64,000 nt of DNA from ZC4RG30 sp963812195. GTDB taxonomy: Bacteria; Pseudomonadota; Gammaproteobacteria; Steroidobacterales; Steroidobacteraceae. Under the pieces are notes generated by a model that searched no databases, was not told the origin of the DNA, and saw nothing but the letters and a program-made list of their open reading frames with translations. This document shows positions 48,402 through 58,160 of the stretch, piece by piece (position 1 is the first letter of the stretch; each line of letters begins with the position of its first letter). Where the stretch lies: NCBI GenBank assembly GCA_963812195.1, contig CAWEUI010000005.1, positions 4,690-68,689 of the forward strand, written 5' to 3'. The translations under genes were made by a program, and so were the position numbers.

Positions 48402-49760
48402 CTATGCCTTGTTGCGTGGAATATGTGTGGGAATCATGAAGAAGCTCACCACGGTGACGAGGCAGAACCCGGCCACGACCAGGAAGAACTTGTTGATGCC
48501 GGGCACGGGCTGCATCGCGAAGTACGCACCGGGCACGCTCGCACTGAGCACCCCACCCAGCCGCGAGAAGGTCTGCGCCATGCCGATGGCGGCACCACGG
48601 ATCTCGATCGGGTAGGCATTCGCGCTGACCGCATAGAGATAGGCCTGCATGCCGTTCATGGCCGTGCCGGCAATCAGACACAGGATCAACAGCTGCGTAC
48701 TGGAGGGTCCGCCGGACTGCACCAGCAGCGTGCCGATGAACACGCTGGCCACCGCGCCCACGAACACCACGGCGGAGCCGACGATGCGCGACCCCCAAAG
48801 GCCCATCAGGAAAGCGCCACCGATGGCACCGATCGCACCACCCACACTGAAGAACCGCAGGCCCAGGTTGGCGACCGACTCGCTCTGATGCGCGAAGTCC
48901 AGCAGCGTCGGCAGGTAGTTGGTGTAGATGTACAGCACCAGGGTGTTGAACGCGAACGCCACCCAGAGGAGCAGCGTCGTGCGCCAGTAGTGCTGGTTCC
49001 AGATGGTGGAGAACCAGTTGCTGGAGGTCTTGGCCATTTCAGTGGTAACAAACTGCTCGGTGCCATCGAAGCGCTTCTCACCCACCAGCCGGTTGAGCGC
49101 CTTGGCCAGCCGGCCATGCTCCTTGGGGCGCAACGCCTGGTACTTGGGCGACTCGGGCAGCCAGTACCCGAAGAGCAGCACCAGCACCAGCGGCACCACG
49201 GCACCGACCAGGAACATCGAGCGCCAGCCATAGCTCGGAATCAACCACGAGGCGATGAAGCCGGTCAGGAATCCGCCGAGCGGCACCGCAATGATCACGC
49301 AGGCCACCACGACACTGCGCACGCGCTTGGGCGCCCACTCCGAGATCAGCGAGGTGGCCAGCGGCGTGATGCCGCCGAGGCCCAGGCCGGTCACGAAGCG
49401 GAAGGTGGTCAGGGTGGTGACGCTCTGCGCATAGAAGCAGAGCACGGAACCGAAGAACAGGAACGCAAGGCAGGTGAAGTAGGCCAACTTGCGGCCCACC
49501 CGGTCTCCCAGCCAGCCAAGCGCGACGGAACCGGCCGCCATGCCCAGCATGCCCGCCGTGTTGATCGGCGTGAGCTCCGGCCGCGAAATACCCCAGTCGT
49601 GCACCAGGTGGGGACCGATGTACCCCATGGTGAACAGGTCGAACCCGTCGGTGAGCATGATGATGACCATCATCACGGCGATACCGAACGGCATCCATAG
49701 GAAGTTGGCCGAGTCGATGATCGCGCCGACGTCCACGACCTTCTTGTTGTTCTCGCTCAT
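48402..49760 (-). CDS. MFS transporter, aromatic acid:H+ symporter (AAHS)-like
   Basis: 452 aa, 12 predicted membrane segments. It has the MFS loop motif LGWLGDRVGRKLAYF, FVTGLGLGGITPLATSLISEW, VVVACVIIAVPLGGFLTGFIA and the second-half repeat MGLWGSRIVGS, with DGFDLFTMGYIGP in helix 1. The latter DGFD pattern is typical of AAHS carriers such as PcaK and BenK. It is the last gene of the amidohydrolase operon (97 bp after ankyrin 2), which suggests uptake of the substrate. Substrate inferred only by class. Confidence 0.87.
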   Translation of the reverse strand: MSENNKKVVDVGAIIDSANFLWMPFGIAVMMVIIMLTDGFDLFTMGYIGPHLVHDWGISRPELTPINTAGMLGMAAGSVALGWLGDRVGRKLAYFTCLAFLFFGSVLCFYAQSVTTLTTFRFVTGLGLGGITPLATSLISEWAPKRVRSVVVACVIIAVPLGGFLTGFIASWLIPSYGWRSMFLVGAVVPLVLVLLFGYWLPESPKYQALRPKEHGRLAKALNRLVGEKRFDGTEQFVTTEMAKTSSNWFSTIWNQHYWRTTLLLWVAFAFNTLVLYIYTNYLPTLLDFAHQSESVANLGLRFFSVGGAIGAIGGAFLMGLWGSRIVGSAVVFVGAVASVFIGTLLVQSGGPSSTQLLILCLIAGTAMNGMQAYLYAVSANAYPIEIRGAAIGMAQTFSRLGGVLSASVPGAYFAMQPVPGINKFFLVVAGFCLVTVVSFFMIPTHIPRNKA

Positions 49761-49857
49761 GCTTGCAAGCCCCGCCCTGTCTGTTTGTTGTAGGGTCCGC
49801 GGACTTTACGCGAAAAAGCCGGCTGGAACAGCCCCGGTGGAGCGGCGTATCGCGGCT

Positions 49858-51366
49858 CTAGGGCACGTGAGGCACGATCGCACGGATCTGCGGAACCGTG
49901 CCCGGCTTGAATTTCGCGGTGAGGTTCTCGGCATGGGCGCCGAGAGACTTCAGTAGCGCGACCGTATCGGTGTGGGGCACCGGAGCCAGCGCGTTGAACT
50001 CTTTCGGAAAGCGTCCCATCGCGAAATCAATGGGTGATAGCCCGTCCGTATCGATCACGTCGAGTTTGGCGCCATCGGCGACGAGGCGCTTGACCAGCCG
50101 GTTCCAGCCGTTGGCCGCGGCCGCATGCAGCGCCGTGCGATTCGCGGCGGTGGTCACCTTCAGGTCCGCATCGGCGATGGACAGCACCGTGCGCGCATTG
50201 ACGTCCGCGCCCGCCGCATGCAGCAGGTCGTAGCACGCCAGCGCATCGTCCTCGGTGCGATAGGCGCCGCGCGTGGGATCGTGAATCATGCCGGCGCCGG
50301 CGGCGGCCATCAAAGGCGTGACACCCTGCGAATTGGCCAGGTTCGGCAATGCGCCGTGCTCCAGCAGCAGCTTGACCATGGGCACATCGCCGGCCTTCGC
50401 GGCGCGCAGCAGCGGTGTCGTTCCCCATACGATCATCGGATCGCGGTAGCGGTCGTTCGGGATGTTGCGATAGCGCGGCCGCAGCTTGAGCTGGGCGTTG
50501 GGATTGGCGCCATGCTCGAGCAGCAGCTTCGCGATCTGCTGGCCGTTGGCGAAGTCCATCGTGGGCAGCTCCACACGCCGCCCCACCGGCGGCGTGTTCA
50601 TGTCCACCGCCACGTACAGCGGTGTCTGCCCGTAGATATCCCACAGGTTCACGTCGGCGCCGGCCTCGATGAGGAATTTCGCGGCGTCCCAGTGATAGTT
50701 CAGCAGCGCCATGATCAGCGCCGTGGTCTGGTCCGGGTCCGGCAGGTCGATATCCGCGCCATGCGCGAGCAGCACCTTCATGCACTGGATGCAGCCCTCG
50801 CGCGCCGCGAACAGCAGCGGCGTGAGTCCGCCCCGGTACATGTCCTTGGGGCGCCCCTCGGCCGTGACGCGGCGTTGCCAGTCGCGCACGGTGGAGCGCT
50901 CGTTGACCAGCGCGCCGTGCTTGAGCAGCAGCTCCAGCATCTGCGGCTGGCTCTGCGCGGCGGCCCACATCAACGCCGTCTGCCCGCCCCAGTGCTCGTG
51001 CGCACGGACATCGGCGCCGTGTTTGATCAGCAGTTCGGCGGCCTCGACATTGCCGGTACGCGCCACGGCCATCAACGCGGTCTGACCTTCGTCGGTGGGG
51101 GAATTCGCGTCAACACCTGCGTCCAGCAACTCGCGGATGATGGGCGCATCACCACGCGCGGCCGCCAGCATCATGGGCGTGGCGCCGAACAGATTGCCAG
51201 CGTCGGGATCAGCGCCTGCGGCGAGCAGGCGCTTTACTTGCGCTACATTGCCGGCGTAGACCGCCTGCTGCAGCGGGGTAGTACCATCCGGCGGGGCTTC
51301 CTGCCCGGCCATTGCAGCGCCGGCAAGCGCTGCAGTGACGATCAGGCAGGCCAGCACCCGTCGCAC
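49858..51366 (-). CDS. Secreted ankyrin-repeat protein 2 (paralogue of protein 1)
   Basis: 502 aa; signal peptide RRVLACLIVTAALAGAAMAG then about ten ankyrin repeats. It aligns repeat by repeat with ankyrin 1: GQTALMAVARTGNVEAAELL, GGLTPLLFAAREGCIQCMKV (CxxC at the same place), PDQTTALIMALLNYHWD, DIYGQTPLYVAVDMNT, WGTTPLLRAAKAGDVPMVK and QGVTPLMAAAGAGM. GTG start at 51,366 shares one base with the NTF2-like stop (TAGTG). The two proteins are paralogues placed at the 3' part of two different operons. Confidence 0.9.
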   Translation of the reverse strand: MRRVLACLIVTAALAGAAMAGQEAPPDGTTPLQQAVYAGNVAQVKRLLAAGADPDAGNLFGATPMMLAAARGDAPIIRELLDAGVDANSPTDEGQTALMAVARTGNVEAAELLIKHGADVRAHEHWGGQTALMWAAAQSQPQMLELLLKHGALVNERSTVRDWQRRVTAEGRPKDMYRGGLTPLLFAAREGCIQCMKVLLAHGADIDLPDPDQTTALIMALLNYHWDAAKFLIEAGADVNLWDIYGQTPLYVAVDMNTPPVGRRVELPTMDFANGQQIAKLLLEHGANPNAQLKLRPRYRNIPNDRYRDPMIVWGTTPLLRAAKAGDVPMVKLLLEHGALPNLANSQGVTPLMAAAGAGMIHDPTRGAYRTEDDALACYDLLHAAGADVNARTVLSIADADLKVTTAANRTALHAAAANGWNRLVKRLVADGAKLDVIDTDGLSPIDFAMGRFPKEFNALAPVPHTDTVALLKSLGAHAENLTAKFKPGTVPQIRAIVPHVP

Positions 51367-51902
51367 TACTTCCCTGCGGCTACCGGCGGCAGCGTGGCCG
51401 GATCCCAGTGCTCGTCGGCCTTGCCGTCAACGAAGCGCCACATGTCGAACCAGGTGCTGGTGTAAGTCTGGCCCGGCTTTCCCGGTACCGGATAGGTGCG
51501 CGGGGTCACCACAGTCACGTAGTCGCCGGTGGCGAGCACCGCCACGACCTTGGTCTTCGCAAACTTCGCCGGACACGGGATGGTCGGTTTGCGCTTGAGC
51601 ACGCCAATGAAGAAATCCTTCACGCCCTGCAATCCCGACTTGGCCTGCGGGTTGTGCTGGATGTACTTGTCGGTGAGCCAGTTGCCCGCATCCGCCCAGT
51701 GGTTGCACTCCAGCAGCTCCTTCTGGATGTGGTAGGCCGACTGCATGTTGCGGTCCAGCTGCGGATCCGTGCTGTGGAACAGCGCATCCGGATCCGCCGC
51801 GCCCACCACCGGTTCGGCCAGCGACTGCGCATGCAATGCAGGCATTGCGACCACGGCCAGCAGCGCAGTGGCTGCCAGCGACCAGAGATTCTTCGTCTTC
51901 AT
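51366..51902 (-). CDS. Secreted NTF2/SnoaL-like protein
   Basis: 178 aa with a signal peptide (MKTKNLWSLAATALLAVVAM). The mature part, KELLECNHWADAGNWLTDKYIQHNPQAKSGLQGVKDFF and YTSTWFDMWRFVDGKADEHWD, is the SnoaL-like/NTF2 fold; YIQHNP and KADEHWD are typical of this family. Exported members are of unknown function; related cytoplasmic ones act as isomerases or hydrolases. It sits 20 bp after the Rossmann gene and directly before ankyrin 2. Confidence 0.85.
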   Translation of the reverse strand: MKTKNLWSLAATALLAVVAMPALHAQSLAEPVVGAADPDALFHSTDPQLDRNMQSAYHIQKELLECNHWADAGNWLTDKYIQHNPQAKSGLQGVKDFFIGVLKRKPTIPCPAKFAKTKVVAVLATGDYVTVVTPRTYPVPGKPGQTYTSTWFDMWRFVDGKADEHWDPATLPPVAAGK

Positions 51903-51922
51903 GTGAGTCTTCTCCCCTGAGT

Positions 51923-52651
51923 TCAGTATCCAGCAGTGAAATGCTTGTTGATGAATTGCGGCTTTTCGATTTCGTCGAGCATCGCCGCAGCATAGTCCTC
52001 GTACGAAATCGCGCTCTTGCCGTTGGCATCCACGATCAGGTGGTCACCGCCGAAACGGTACTTGCCCGTGCGCTGTCCCGGGCGGAAGGCGCCGTTGGGG
52101 CTGAAAAACGACCACTTCACGTCCTTCACTTCGGCCTTCAGCCAGTCCACGGAATCGACCGATGACGACACCTCGCCGTTCGGCCTCGATGGACGCGTAT
52201 CGATGATGCGCTTGCCGTCCGCGTTGTAGAGGCTGCTGCCACCACCCACCACCATCAGGCGCGTCTTCTTGGCTCCAGTCTGGGCCCTGAGCGCCGCCAC
52301 TTCGGCCTTGACCACGCGCAACGCGAAATCCACCGTGGGCGCAGGCCGCACGACGATCGAGGACACCAGCACATCCGCGCCGGCGATGTTCTTCAGCACG
52401 TCCTGCTGATCGAACACGTCGCCGGCGATCACCTTGACGCCCGGCGGCGCGAGCTCGGGCCTGGGGTTCTTGTCCACCACCAGCACGTGGTGACCGCGCG
52501 CGGCGGCTTCATTGACGATGCGGCTGCCGACATTGCCGCTGCCGCCATACACGACGATGGTGAGGGGTTTCTCGGCCCTGGTCTGCGCCAGCGCCGGGCC
52601 ACACGTGGCCAGCACGCCCAGCGCCAGGGAAATCAGCAGTTGCCGCTTCAT
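51923..52651 (-). CDS. NAD(P)-binding (NmrA/YwnB-like) protein with an apparent signal peptide
   Basis: 242 aa. A Sec-type signal (MKRQLLISLALGVLATCGPA, with cleavage near ALAQT) precedes a Rossmann motif TIVVYGGSGNVGSRIVNEAA. Then GVKVIAGDVFDQQDVLKNIAGADVLVSS, TRLMVVGGGSSLY and WSFFSPNGAFRPGQRTG, as in NAD(P)H-binding atypical SDRs. An exported nucleotide-binding enzyme is unusual because the periplasm has no free NAD(P)H, so a bound or different ligand is possible. It lies between the amidohydrolase and the NTF2-like gene. Confidence 0.83.
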   Translation of the reverse strand: MKRQLLISLALGVLATCGPALAQTRAEKPLTIVVYGGSGNVGSRIVNEAAARGHHVLVVDKNPRPELAPPGVKVIAGDVFDQQDVLKNIAGADVLVSSIVVRPAPTVDFALRVVKAEVAALRAQTGAKKTRLMVVGGGSSLYNADGKRIIDTRPSRPNGEVSSSVDSVDWLKAEVKDVKWSFFSPNGAFRPGQRTGKYRFGGDHLIVDANGKSAISYEDYAAAMLDEIEKPQFINKHFTAGY

Positions 52652-52673
52652 CGCTACCCCCGTGAATGAACGT

Positions 52674-53543
52674 TCAGGCTGCTTTCGCGAGCCCCAGCGC
52701 CTGGATGGCGTTCTCCTTCATGATGAGCGGCTTGACCTCGGGACGGAAGCCCGCCGACTCGTAGTCCTTCATCCACCGCTCCGGCGTGATCAGCGGATAG
52801 TCCGTGCCGAACAGCATCTTGCGCTTCAACTGCGTGTTCGCATAGTGAACCAGCTGCGGCGGGAAGTACTTGGGCGACCAGCCGGACAGGTCGATGTACA
52901 CATTCGGCTTGTGCAGGCACACCGACAGGGCCTCGTCCTGCCACGGCCAGGACGGGTGCGCGATGATGATGGTCATGTCGGGGAAGTCCGCCGCCACGTC
53001 ATCCAGGTGCATCGGGTTGGAGTACTTCAGGCGCAGCCCGCCGCCGCCGCGCAGCCCGGTACCCATGCCCGAGTGGCCGCTGTGGAAGATCACCGGCATC
53101 TTCGCCTCGGCCATGGCCTCGTACATCGGGTAGGCCATCCGGTCGTTCGGGAAGAAGCCCTGGCAGGTGGGGTGGAACTTGAAGCCACCCACGCCCTGGT
53201 CGATCAGCCGCCGCACCTCGCGCAGGCCCATCTTGCCCTTGTGCGGGTCCACGCTGCCGAAGGCAATCATCATGTCGCTGTTGGCCTTGGCCGCCTCCAG
53301 CACTTCCTCGTTCGGAATGCGGCGCCGGCCGATCTCGAACTCGGTATCCACCGTGAACATCACCAGGCCGATCTTCTGGGAGCGGTAGAACTCCACGGTC
53401 TCGGGGATGGTCGGCGGGTTGCCCGATTTGAAATATTTCTTTTTCTGCTCCTCGATGTCCTGGGCGAAGTCATCGTCCGGCTGGCGGCAGGAGGTTTCGG
53501 CGTGGGTGTGGACGTCGATGGCGATCAGGTCTGCGGTTTTCAT
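52674..53543 (-). CDS. Amidohydrolase family 2 (ACMSD/decarboxylase-like)
   Basis: 289 aa; a TIM-barrel metalloenzyme. Metal ligands fit VHTHAE (HxH), GGFKFHPTCQGFFPND, FHSGHSGMG, IIAHPSWPWQDEAL and FGTDYPLI. The family includes decarboxylases, hydratases and lactonases acting on aromatic or ring-opened acids. It is cytoplasmic, the first gene of a five-gene operon that ends with an AAHS-type transporter, which supports organic acid catabolism. The substrate is not known. Confidence 0.86.
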   Translation of the reverse strand: MKTADLIAIDVHTHAETSCRQPDDDFAQDIEEQKKKYFKSGNPPTIPETVEFYRSQKIGLVMFTVDTEFEIGRRRIPNEEVLEAAKANSDMMIAFGSVDPHKGKMGLREVRRLIDQGVGGFKFHPTCQGFFPNDRMAYPMYEAMAEAKMPVIFHSGHSGMGTGLRGGGGLRLKYSNPMHLDDVAADFPDMTIIIAHPSWPWQDEALSVCLHKPNVYIDLSGWSPKYFPPQLVHYANTQLKRKMLFGTDYPLITPERWMKDYESAGFRPEVKPLIMKENAIQALGLAKAA

Positions 53544-53582
53544 GGGCGCCGATTATCCCACAGGCACCCCGCCCCCGGGCAA

Positions 53583-54380
53583 TCAGCGCGACTGCAGGTT
53601 GCCGATCACCGCCTCGTCCACGTAGGACTCGGTATCCAGCACCAGGCGCTCCTGGCGCAGCTGCAGCTCGTGGATCACGAACATCAGCACGATGCTGACG
53701 ATCAGCGCCACGAACGTGGAGTTGAAGGCGATCCCCAGACCGGTGGTCACCGAGCTGGTATCCCCCCGCAGGGCCAGCTGCGCGCCCGCCAGGGCGTTGC
53801 CGATGCCGCGCACCGTGCCCACGAAGCCGATGGCCGGGATCGCCCACACGCAGAAGCGGATCAGGGCCAGCTCGGCATCCAGCCGCGCGGCCTCGGATTC
53901 GCAGTAATCGTGCACGCTGTCGGCCGCGTCCTGCACATTGGCGGTCTCCCCGAAGCGCTTCAGCGCCCGCCGCACCGTACGCGCCGGGATCAGCTCGCGC
54001 CGCGCCGCGGGCAGCTCGTCCAGCTTGTGGGAGTACTCGCGCACGTCGCCGGGCAGGATGCGGTAGCCCGGCGGCACGGACAGCAGGCCGGCATCGAGCT
54101 GGCGCCGATGGGCGCTGACCAGGCGCCCTTTCAGCGCCGCCAGCCCCAGCGCCCAGATCCCCAGGATGATGGCCACTTCCTGCTCCGGGTCCTTGACGAC
54201 CAGCCACAGCGAACGTCGCGGCTTGTAGGCGGGGTCGGCGGCCTGCAGGGCCTGCTGGCGATCCTGCCAGCCCGCCGCGTGCGGCCGCACGTAGAACGTC
54301 CAGGCCACGTGAATGAGGATGGCCACGACCAGCAGCAGGCCGAAGCTCTGGATGCGATCCCGGGCGTACTGCTCCTTCAT
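53583..54380 (-). CDS. MotA/TolQ/ExbB-type proton channel protein
   Basis: 265 aa with an N-terminal membrane segment (FGLLLVVAILIHVAWTFYV), a second (VAIILGIWALGLAAL) and the two-helix channel core (FCVWAIPAIGFVGTVRGIGNAL and LGIAFNSTFVALIVSIVLMFVIHEL). AIPAIGFVGTVRGIGNAL is typical of the TolQ/ExbB/MotA core. No ExbD/TolR partner is adjacent. It lies 22 bp after ugd on the same strand. Confidence 0.88.
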   Translation of the reverse strand: MKEQYARDRIQSFGLLLVVAILIHVAWTFYVRPHAAGWQDRQQALQAADPAYKPRRSLWLVVKDPEQEVAIILGIWALGLAALKGRLVSAHRRQLDAGLLSVPPGYRILPGDVREYSHKLDELPAARRELIPARTVRRALKRFGETANVQDAADSVHDYCESEAARLDAELALIRFCVWAIPAIGFVGTVRGIGNALAGAQLALRGDTSSVTTGLGIAFNSTFVALIVSIVLMFVIHELQLRQERLVLDTESYVDEAVIGNLQSR

Positions 54381-54402
54381 GGGGCGGCCATTCTAGCCCC
54401 CG

Positions 54403-55735
54403 TCAGGCCAACCCGCGCCCCACGCCGTAGTAGCTGAACCCGAGCCGGGCCATCAGTTCCGGGTTGTACAGGTTGCGGCCGTCGAAAATCACCGGCTGCT
54501 TCAGGGTGGCCTTGAGCTGATCGAAGTCCGGACTGCGGAACTCGCGCCATTCGGTGACGATGGCCAGCGCATCGGCGCCTTCCAGCGCCGCCAGGGCGCT
54601 GGGCGCGAGCGCCAGGCCCGCCCGCTCGCCGAAGATCCGTTCTGGCCTCGCCCATCGCCACCGGGTCGAAGGCCTGCACCCGCGCGCCGGCGGCCAGCAG
54701 GGCCTCGATGATGGTGATCGACGGGGCGACCCGCATGTCGTCGGTGTTGGGCTTGAAGGCCAGACCCCACAGCGCGAACACGCGCCCGGCGAGCTTGTCG
54801 CCGAAGTGCTTGCGGATCTTGCCGACCAGGAAGCCCTTCTGCGCCTCGTTGCACCGCCTCGACGGCGCCGAGCAGTTGCGGCTCGTACCCCACGCCACGC
54901 GCGGAGCGCTGCAGGGCCTGCACGTCCTTGGGGAAACACGAGCCGCCGTAGCCCGCGCCCGGGTAGATGAAGTGGTAGCCGATGCGCGGGTCCGAGCCGA
55001 TCCCCAGGCGCACCTTCTCGATATCCGCCCCGACGCGCTCGGCGATGTTGGCCAGCTCGTTCATGAAGCTGATCTTGGTGGCCAGCATGGCGTTGGCCGC
55101 GTACTTGGTCAGTTCCGCCGAGCGCACGTCCATCACCACCAGGCGATCGTGGTTGCGCGTGAACGGCTCGTACAGCGCGCGCAGCAGCTCGGTGGTGCGC
55201 GGGTTGTCCGGTGCCGACCACCACCCGGTCCGGGCGCATGAAATCCTCGATGGCCGCGCCTTCCTTGAGGAATTCGGGGTTCGAGACCACGTCGAACTCC
55301 ACGTTCACGCGGCGCTTGGCCAGCGCCGCGGCGACTTCGGCCTGCACCTTCTCGCCGGTGCCCACCGGCACCGTCGACTTGTCCATCACGATGGCGTAGT
55401 CGGTCGAGGTGCTCGCCAATCGTGCGCGCCACGGTCAGCACGTATTTGAGGTCGGCCGAGCCGTCCTCGTCCGGCGGCGTCCCCACCGCGATGATCTGGA
55501 ACAGCCCATGCGCCACGCCCTTCGCGGCGTCGGTGGTGAACTCGATGCGCCCGGCCTCGCGATTGCGCGCGATCAGCGCATCCAGGCCCGGCTCGTGGAT
55601 GGGCACCTCGCCGTTGTTCAGCCGATCGATCTTGCCCTGATCGACGTCCACGCACACGACATGATTGCCGCTGTCCGCCAGACAGGCACCGGTGACCAGT
55701 CCGACATAGCCGGAACCGAAAATCGTTACACGCAT
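54403..55735 (-). CDS. ugd: UDP-glucose 6-dehydrogenase, several frameshifts
   Basis: Makes UDP-glucuronate for polysaccharide or lipid A decoration. MRVTIFGSGYVGLVTGACLADSG, VVCVDVDQGKIDRLNNG, IIAVGTPPDEDGSADLKYVL, STVPVGTGEKVQAEV, SNPEFLKEGAAIEDFMRPDR, AELTKYAANAMLATKISFMNE, GIGSDPRIGYHFIYPGAGYGGSCFPKDV (catalytic Cys) and ALWGLAFKPNTDDMR are all present but in different frames; slips near 55,410, 55,220, 54,855 and 54,640. The end EWREFRSPDFDQLKATLKQP and GRNLYNPELM is normal. About 444 aa once corrected. Confidence 0.92.
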
Positions 55736-55766
55736 CTGAAACCCTTCTCCTCTCGGGGCACGCCGC

Positions 55767-57131
55767 TCAGGCGTCCATCAATGCCAGCAGCTCCTGCGTC
55801 TTCTCGTGCATCAGCGCCGCGTCGCCCCGCGACTCCACGTTGAGCCGCACCAGCGGCTCGGTATTGGAGGCGCGCAGGTTGAAGCGCCACTGGTCGAATT
55901 CCATCGACAGTCCGTCAGTATGGTCGACGGATATTGCAGATTCCTTGTACGCCGCCTCGGCCCGCGCCAGTACGTCCTTGGCGCCACCCTTGGCCGGATT
56001 GAGCTTGCGGTTGATCTCGCCGCTGGCCGGGAAGAGTCTGATGCGCTCGCCGACCAGCTGGGAAATGCGCTTGCCGGTCTGGCTCATCACCTGCAGCACC
56101 AGCAGCCACGGGATCATGCCCGAGTCGGCGTAGGAGAAGTCCCGGAAGTAGTGGTGCGCGCTCATTTCGCCGCCGTAGACGGCGTCGTTGTCGCGCATCA
56201 CCTGCTTGATGAAGGCATGGCCGGACTTGGACTGCACCGCCGTGCCGCCGTAGCGGGCCACGATATCCAGCGTGTTCCAGGTCAGCCGCGGGTCGTGCAC
56301 GATGCGCGCGCCCGGAAAGCGCTTCAGGAAGACCTCGGCCAGCAGGCCGACCAGGTAGTAGCCCTCGATGAAGTCCCCGTGCTCGTCGAAGAAGAAGCAG
56401 CGGTCGAAATCCCCGTCCCAGGCCAGCCCCACGTCCGCCTTGTGGGCGCGGATGGCATCGATGGTGGACTGGCGGTTCTCCTCCAGCATCGGGTTCGGCA
56501 CGCCGTTGGGGAAGGTGCCGTCCGGCTCGTTGTGGATCTTGATGAACTGGAACGGCAGGTGCGGCTCGAGCCGGTCGATCACCATGCCCGCGCCGCCGTT
56601 GCCGGCGTTCACCACCACCTTCAGGGGCTTGAGCTTTGCCGCGTCCACGTAGCCCAGCAGGTGCGCGTCGTAGCGCGCGTTGATGTCGTGCTGCGTGACG
56701 CTGCCCGGCCTGGCCGCCTTCGGCGGCAGTTTGCCGGTCTCGATGAAGCGCGCCATGTCCTTCAGCCCGCTGTCGGCGCTGATCGGCCTGCTCTGCTCGC
56801 GCACGAACTTCATGCCGTTGTAGTCCGTGGGGTTATGGCTGGCCGTGACCATGATGCCGCCGTCGAAGCCGCCGTCGAAGGTGGCGAAATACACGCCCTC
56901 GGTGCCGCACAGGCCGATGTCGGAGACGTCCACGCCCGAGTCGGTGAGGCCGCGCATCAGGGCGGTGCCGAGCTGCTGGCTGGAGAGCCGGATGTCCCGG
57001 CCCACGCACACCCGTTTGGGGTTGAGGAAGGCGGCATAGGCCTGGCCGATCTGGTAGGCCAGGTCCTCGTTCAGTTCGTCGGGGATGCGGCCACGGATGT
57101 CGTAGGCCTTGAAGGCGGTCAGTTGGGTCAT
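55767..57131 (-). CDS. manB: Phosphomannomutase/phosphoglucomutase
   Basis: 454 aa; converts mannose-6-P to mannose-1-P (and/or glucose phosphates) for sugar nucleotide synthesis. FKAYDIRGRIPDELNED, the phosphoserine loop GIMVTASHNPTDYNGMK, the metal loop LAWDGDFDRCFFFDEHG, GGEMSAHHYFRDFSYADSG and RASNTEPLVRLNVES are standard ManB/CpsG/AlgC motifs. Same strand as ugd (31 bp apart) and the sugar transferase; one polysaccharide operon. Confidence 0.94.
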   Translation of the reverse strand: MTQLTAFKAYDIRGRIPDELNEDLAYQIGQAYAAFLNPKRVCVGRDIRLSSQQLGTALMRGLTDSGVDVSDIGLCGTEGVYFATFDGGFDGGIMVTASHNPTDYNGMKFVREQSRPISADSGLKDMARFIETGKLPPKAARPGSVTQHDINARYDAHLLGYVDAAKLKPLKVVVNAGNGGAGMVIDRLEPHLPFQFIKIHNEPDGTFPNGVPNPMLEENRQSTIDAIRAHKADVGLAWDGDFDRCFFFDEHGDFIEGYYLVGLLAEVFLKRFPGARIVHDPRLTWNTLDIVARYGGTAVQSKSGHAFIKQVMRDNDAVYGGEMSAHHYFRDFSYADSGMIPWLLVLQVMSQTGKRISQLVGERIRLFPASGEINRKLNPAKGGAKDVLARAEAAYKESAISVDHTDGLSMEFDQWRFNLRASNTEPLVRLNVESRGDAALMHEKTQELLALMDA

Positions 57132-57168
57132 GCGGGGAGTCTACCGCACGGGCCCAATTGCGGCTGTG

Positions 57169-57933
<765 letters not shown>

Positions 57934-58160
57934 CACCTTTTATTGGCTGTGCGCCCAATATCGAGTACTTCCTGTGTCTATTCCGCGACATCCTACGCGG
58001 AAACTAGGATGCTGCAAAGTTGAACATTATGTCGGCCATCGATGCAAGAGCCCTCAGCACGACATTGAGCCTGCGTCTGCAGCTCATCAATGGGCGAACG
58101 ATGGCCATACCGCCATCGTCGGACGGATAATGGATCGCGCGCTCTGTCAGGGGTACCAAA

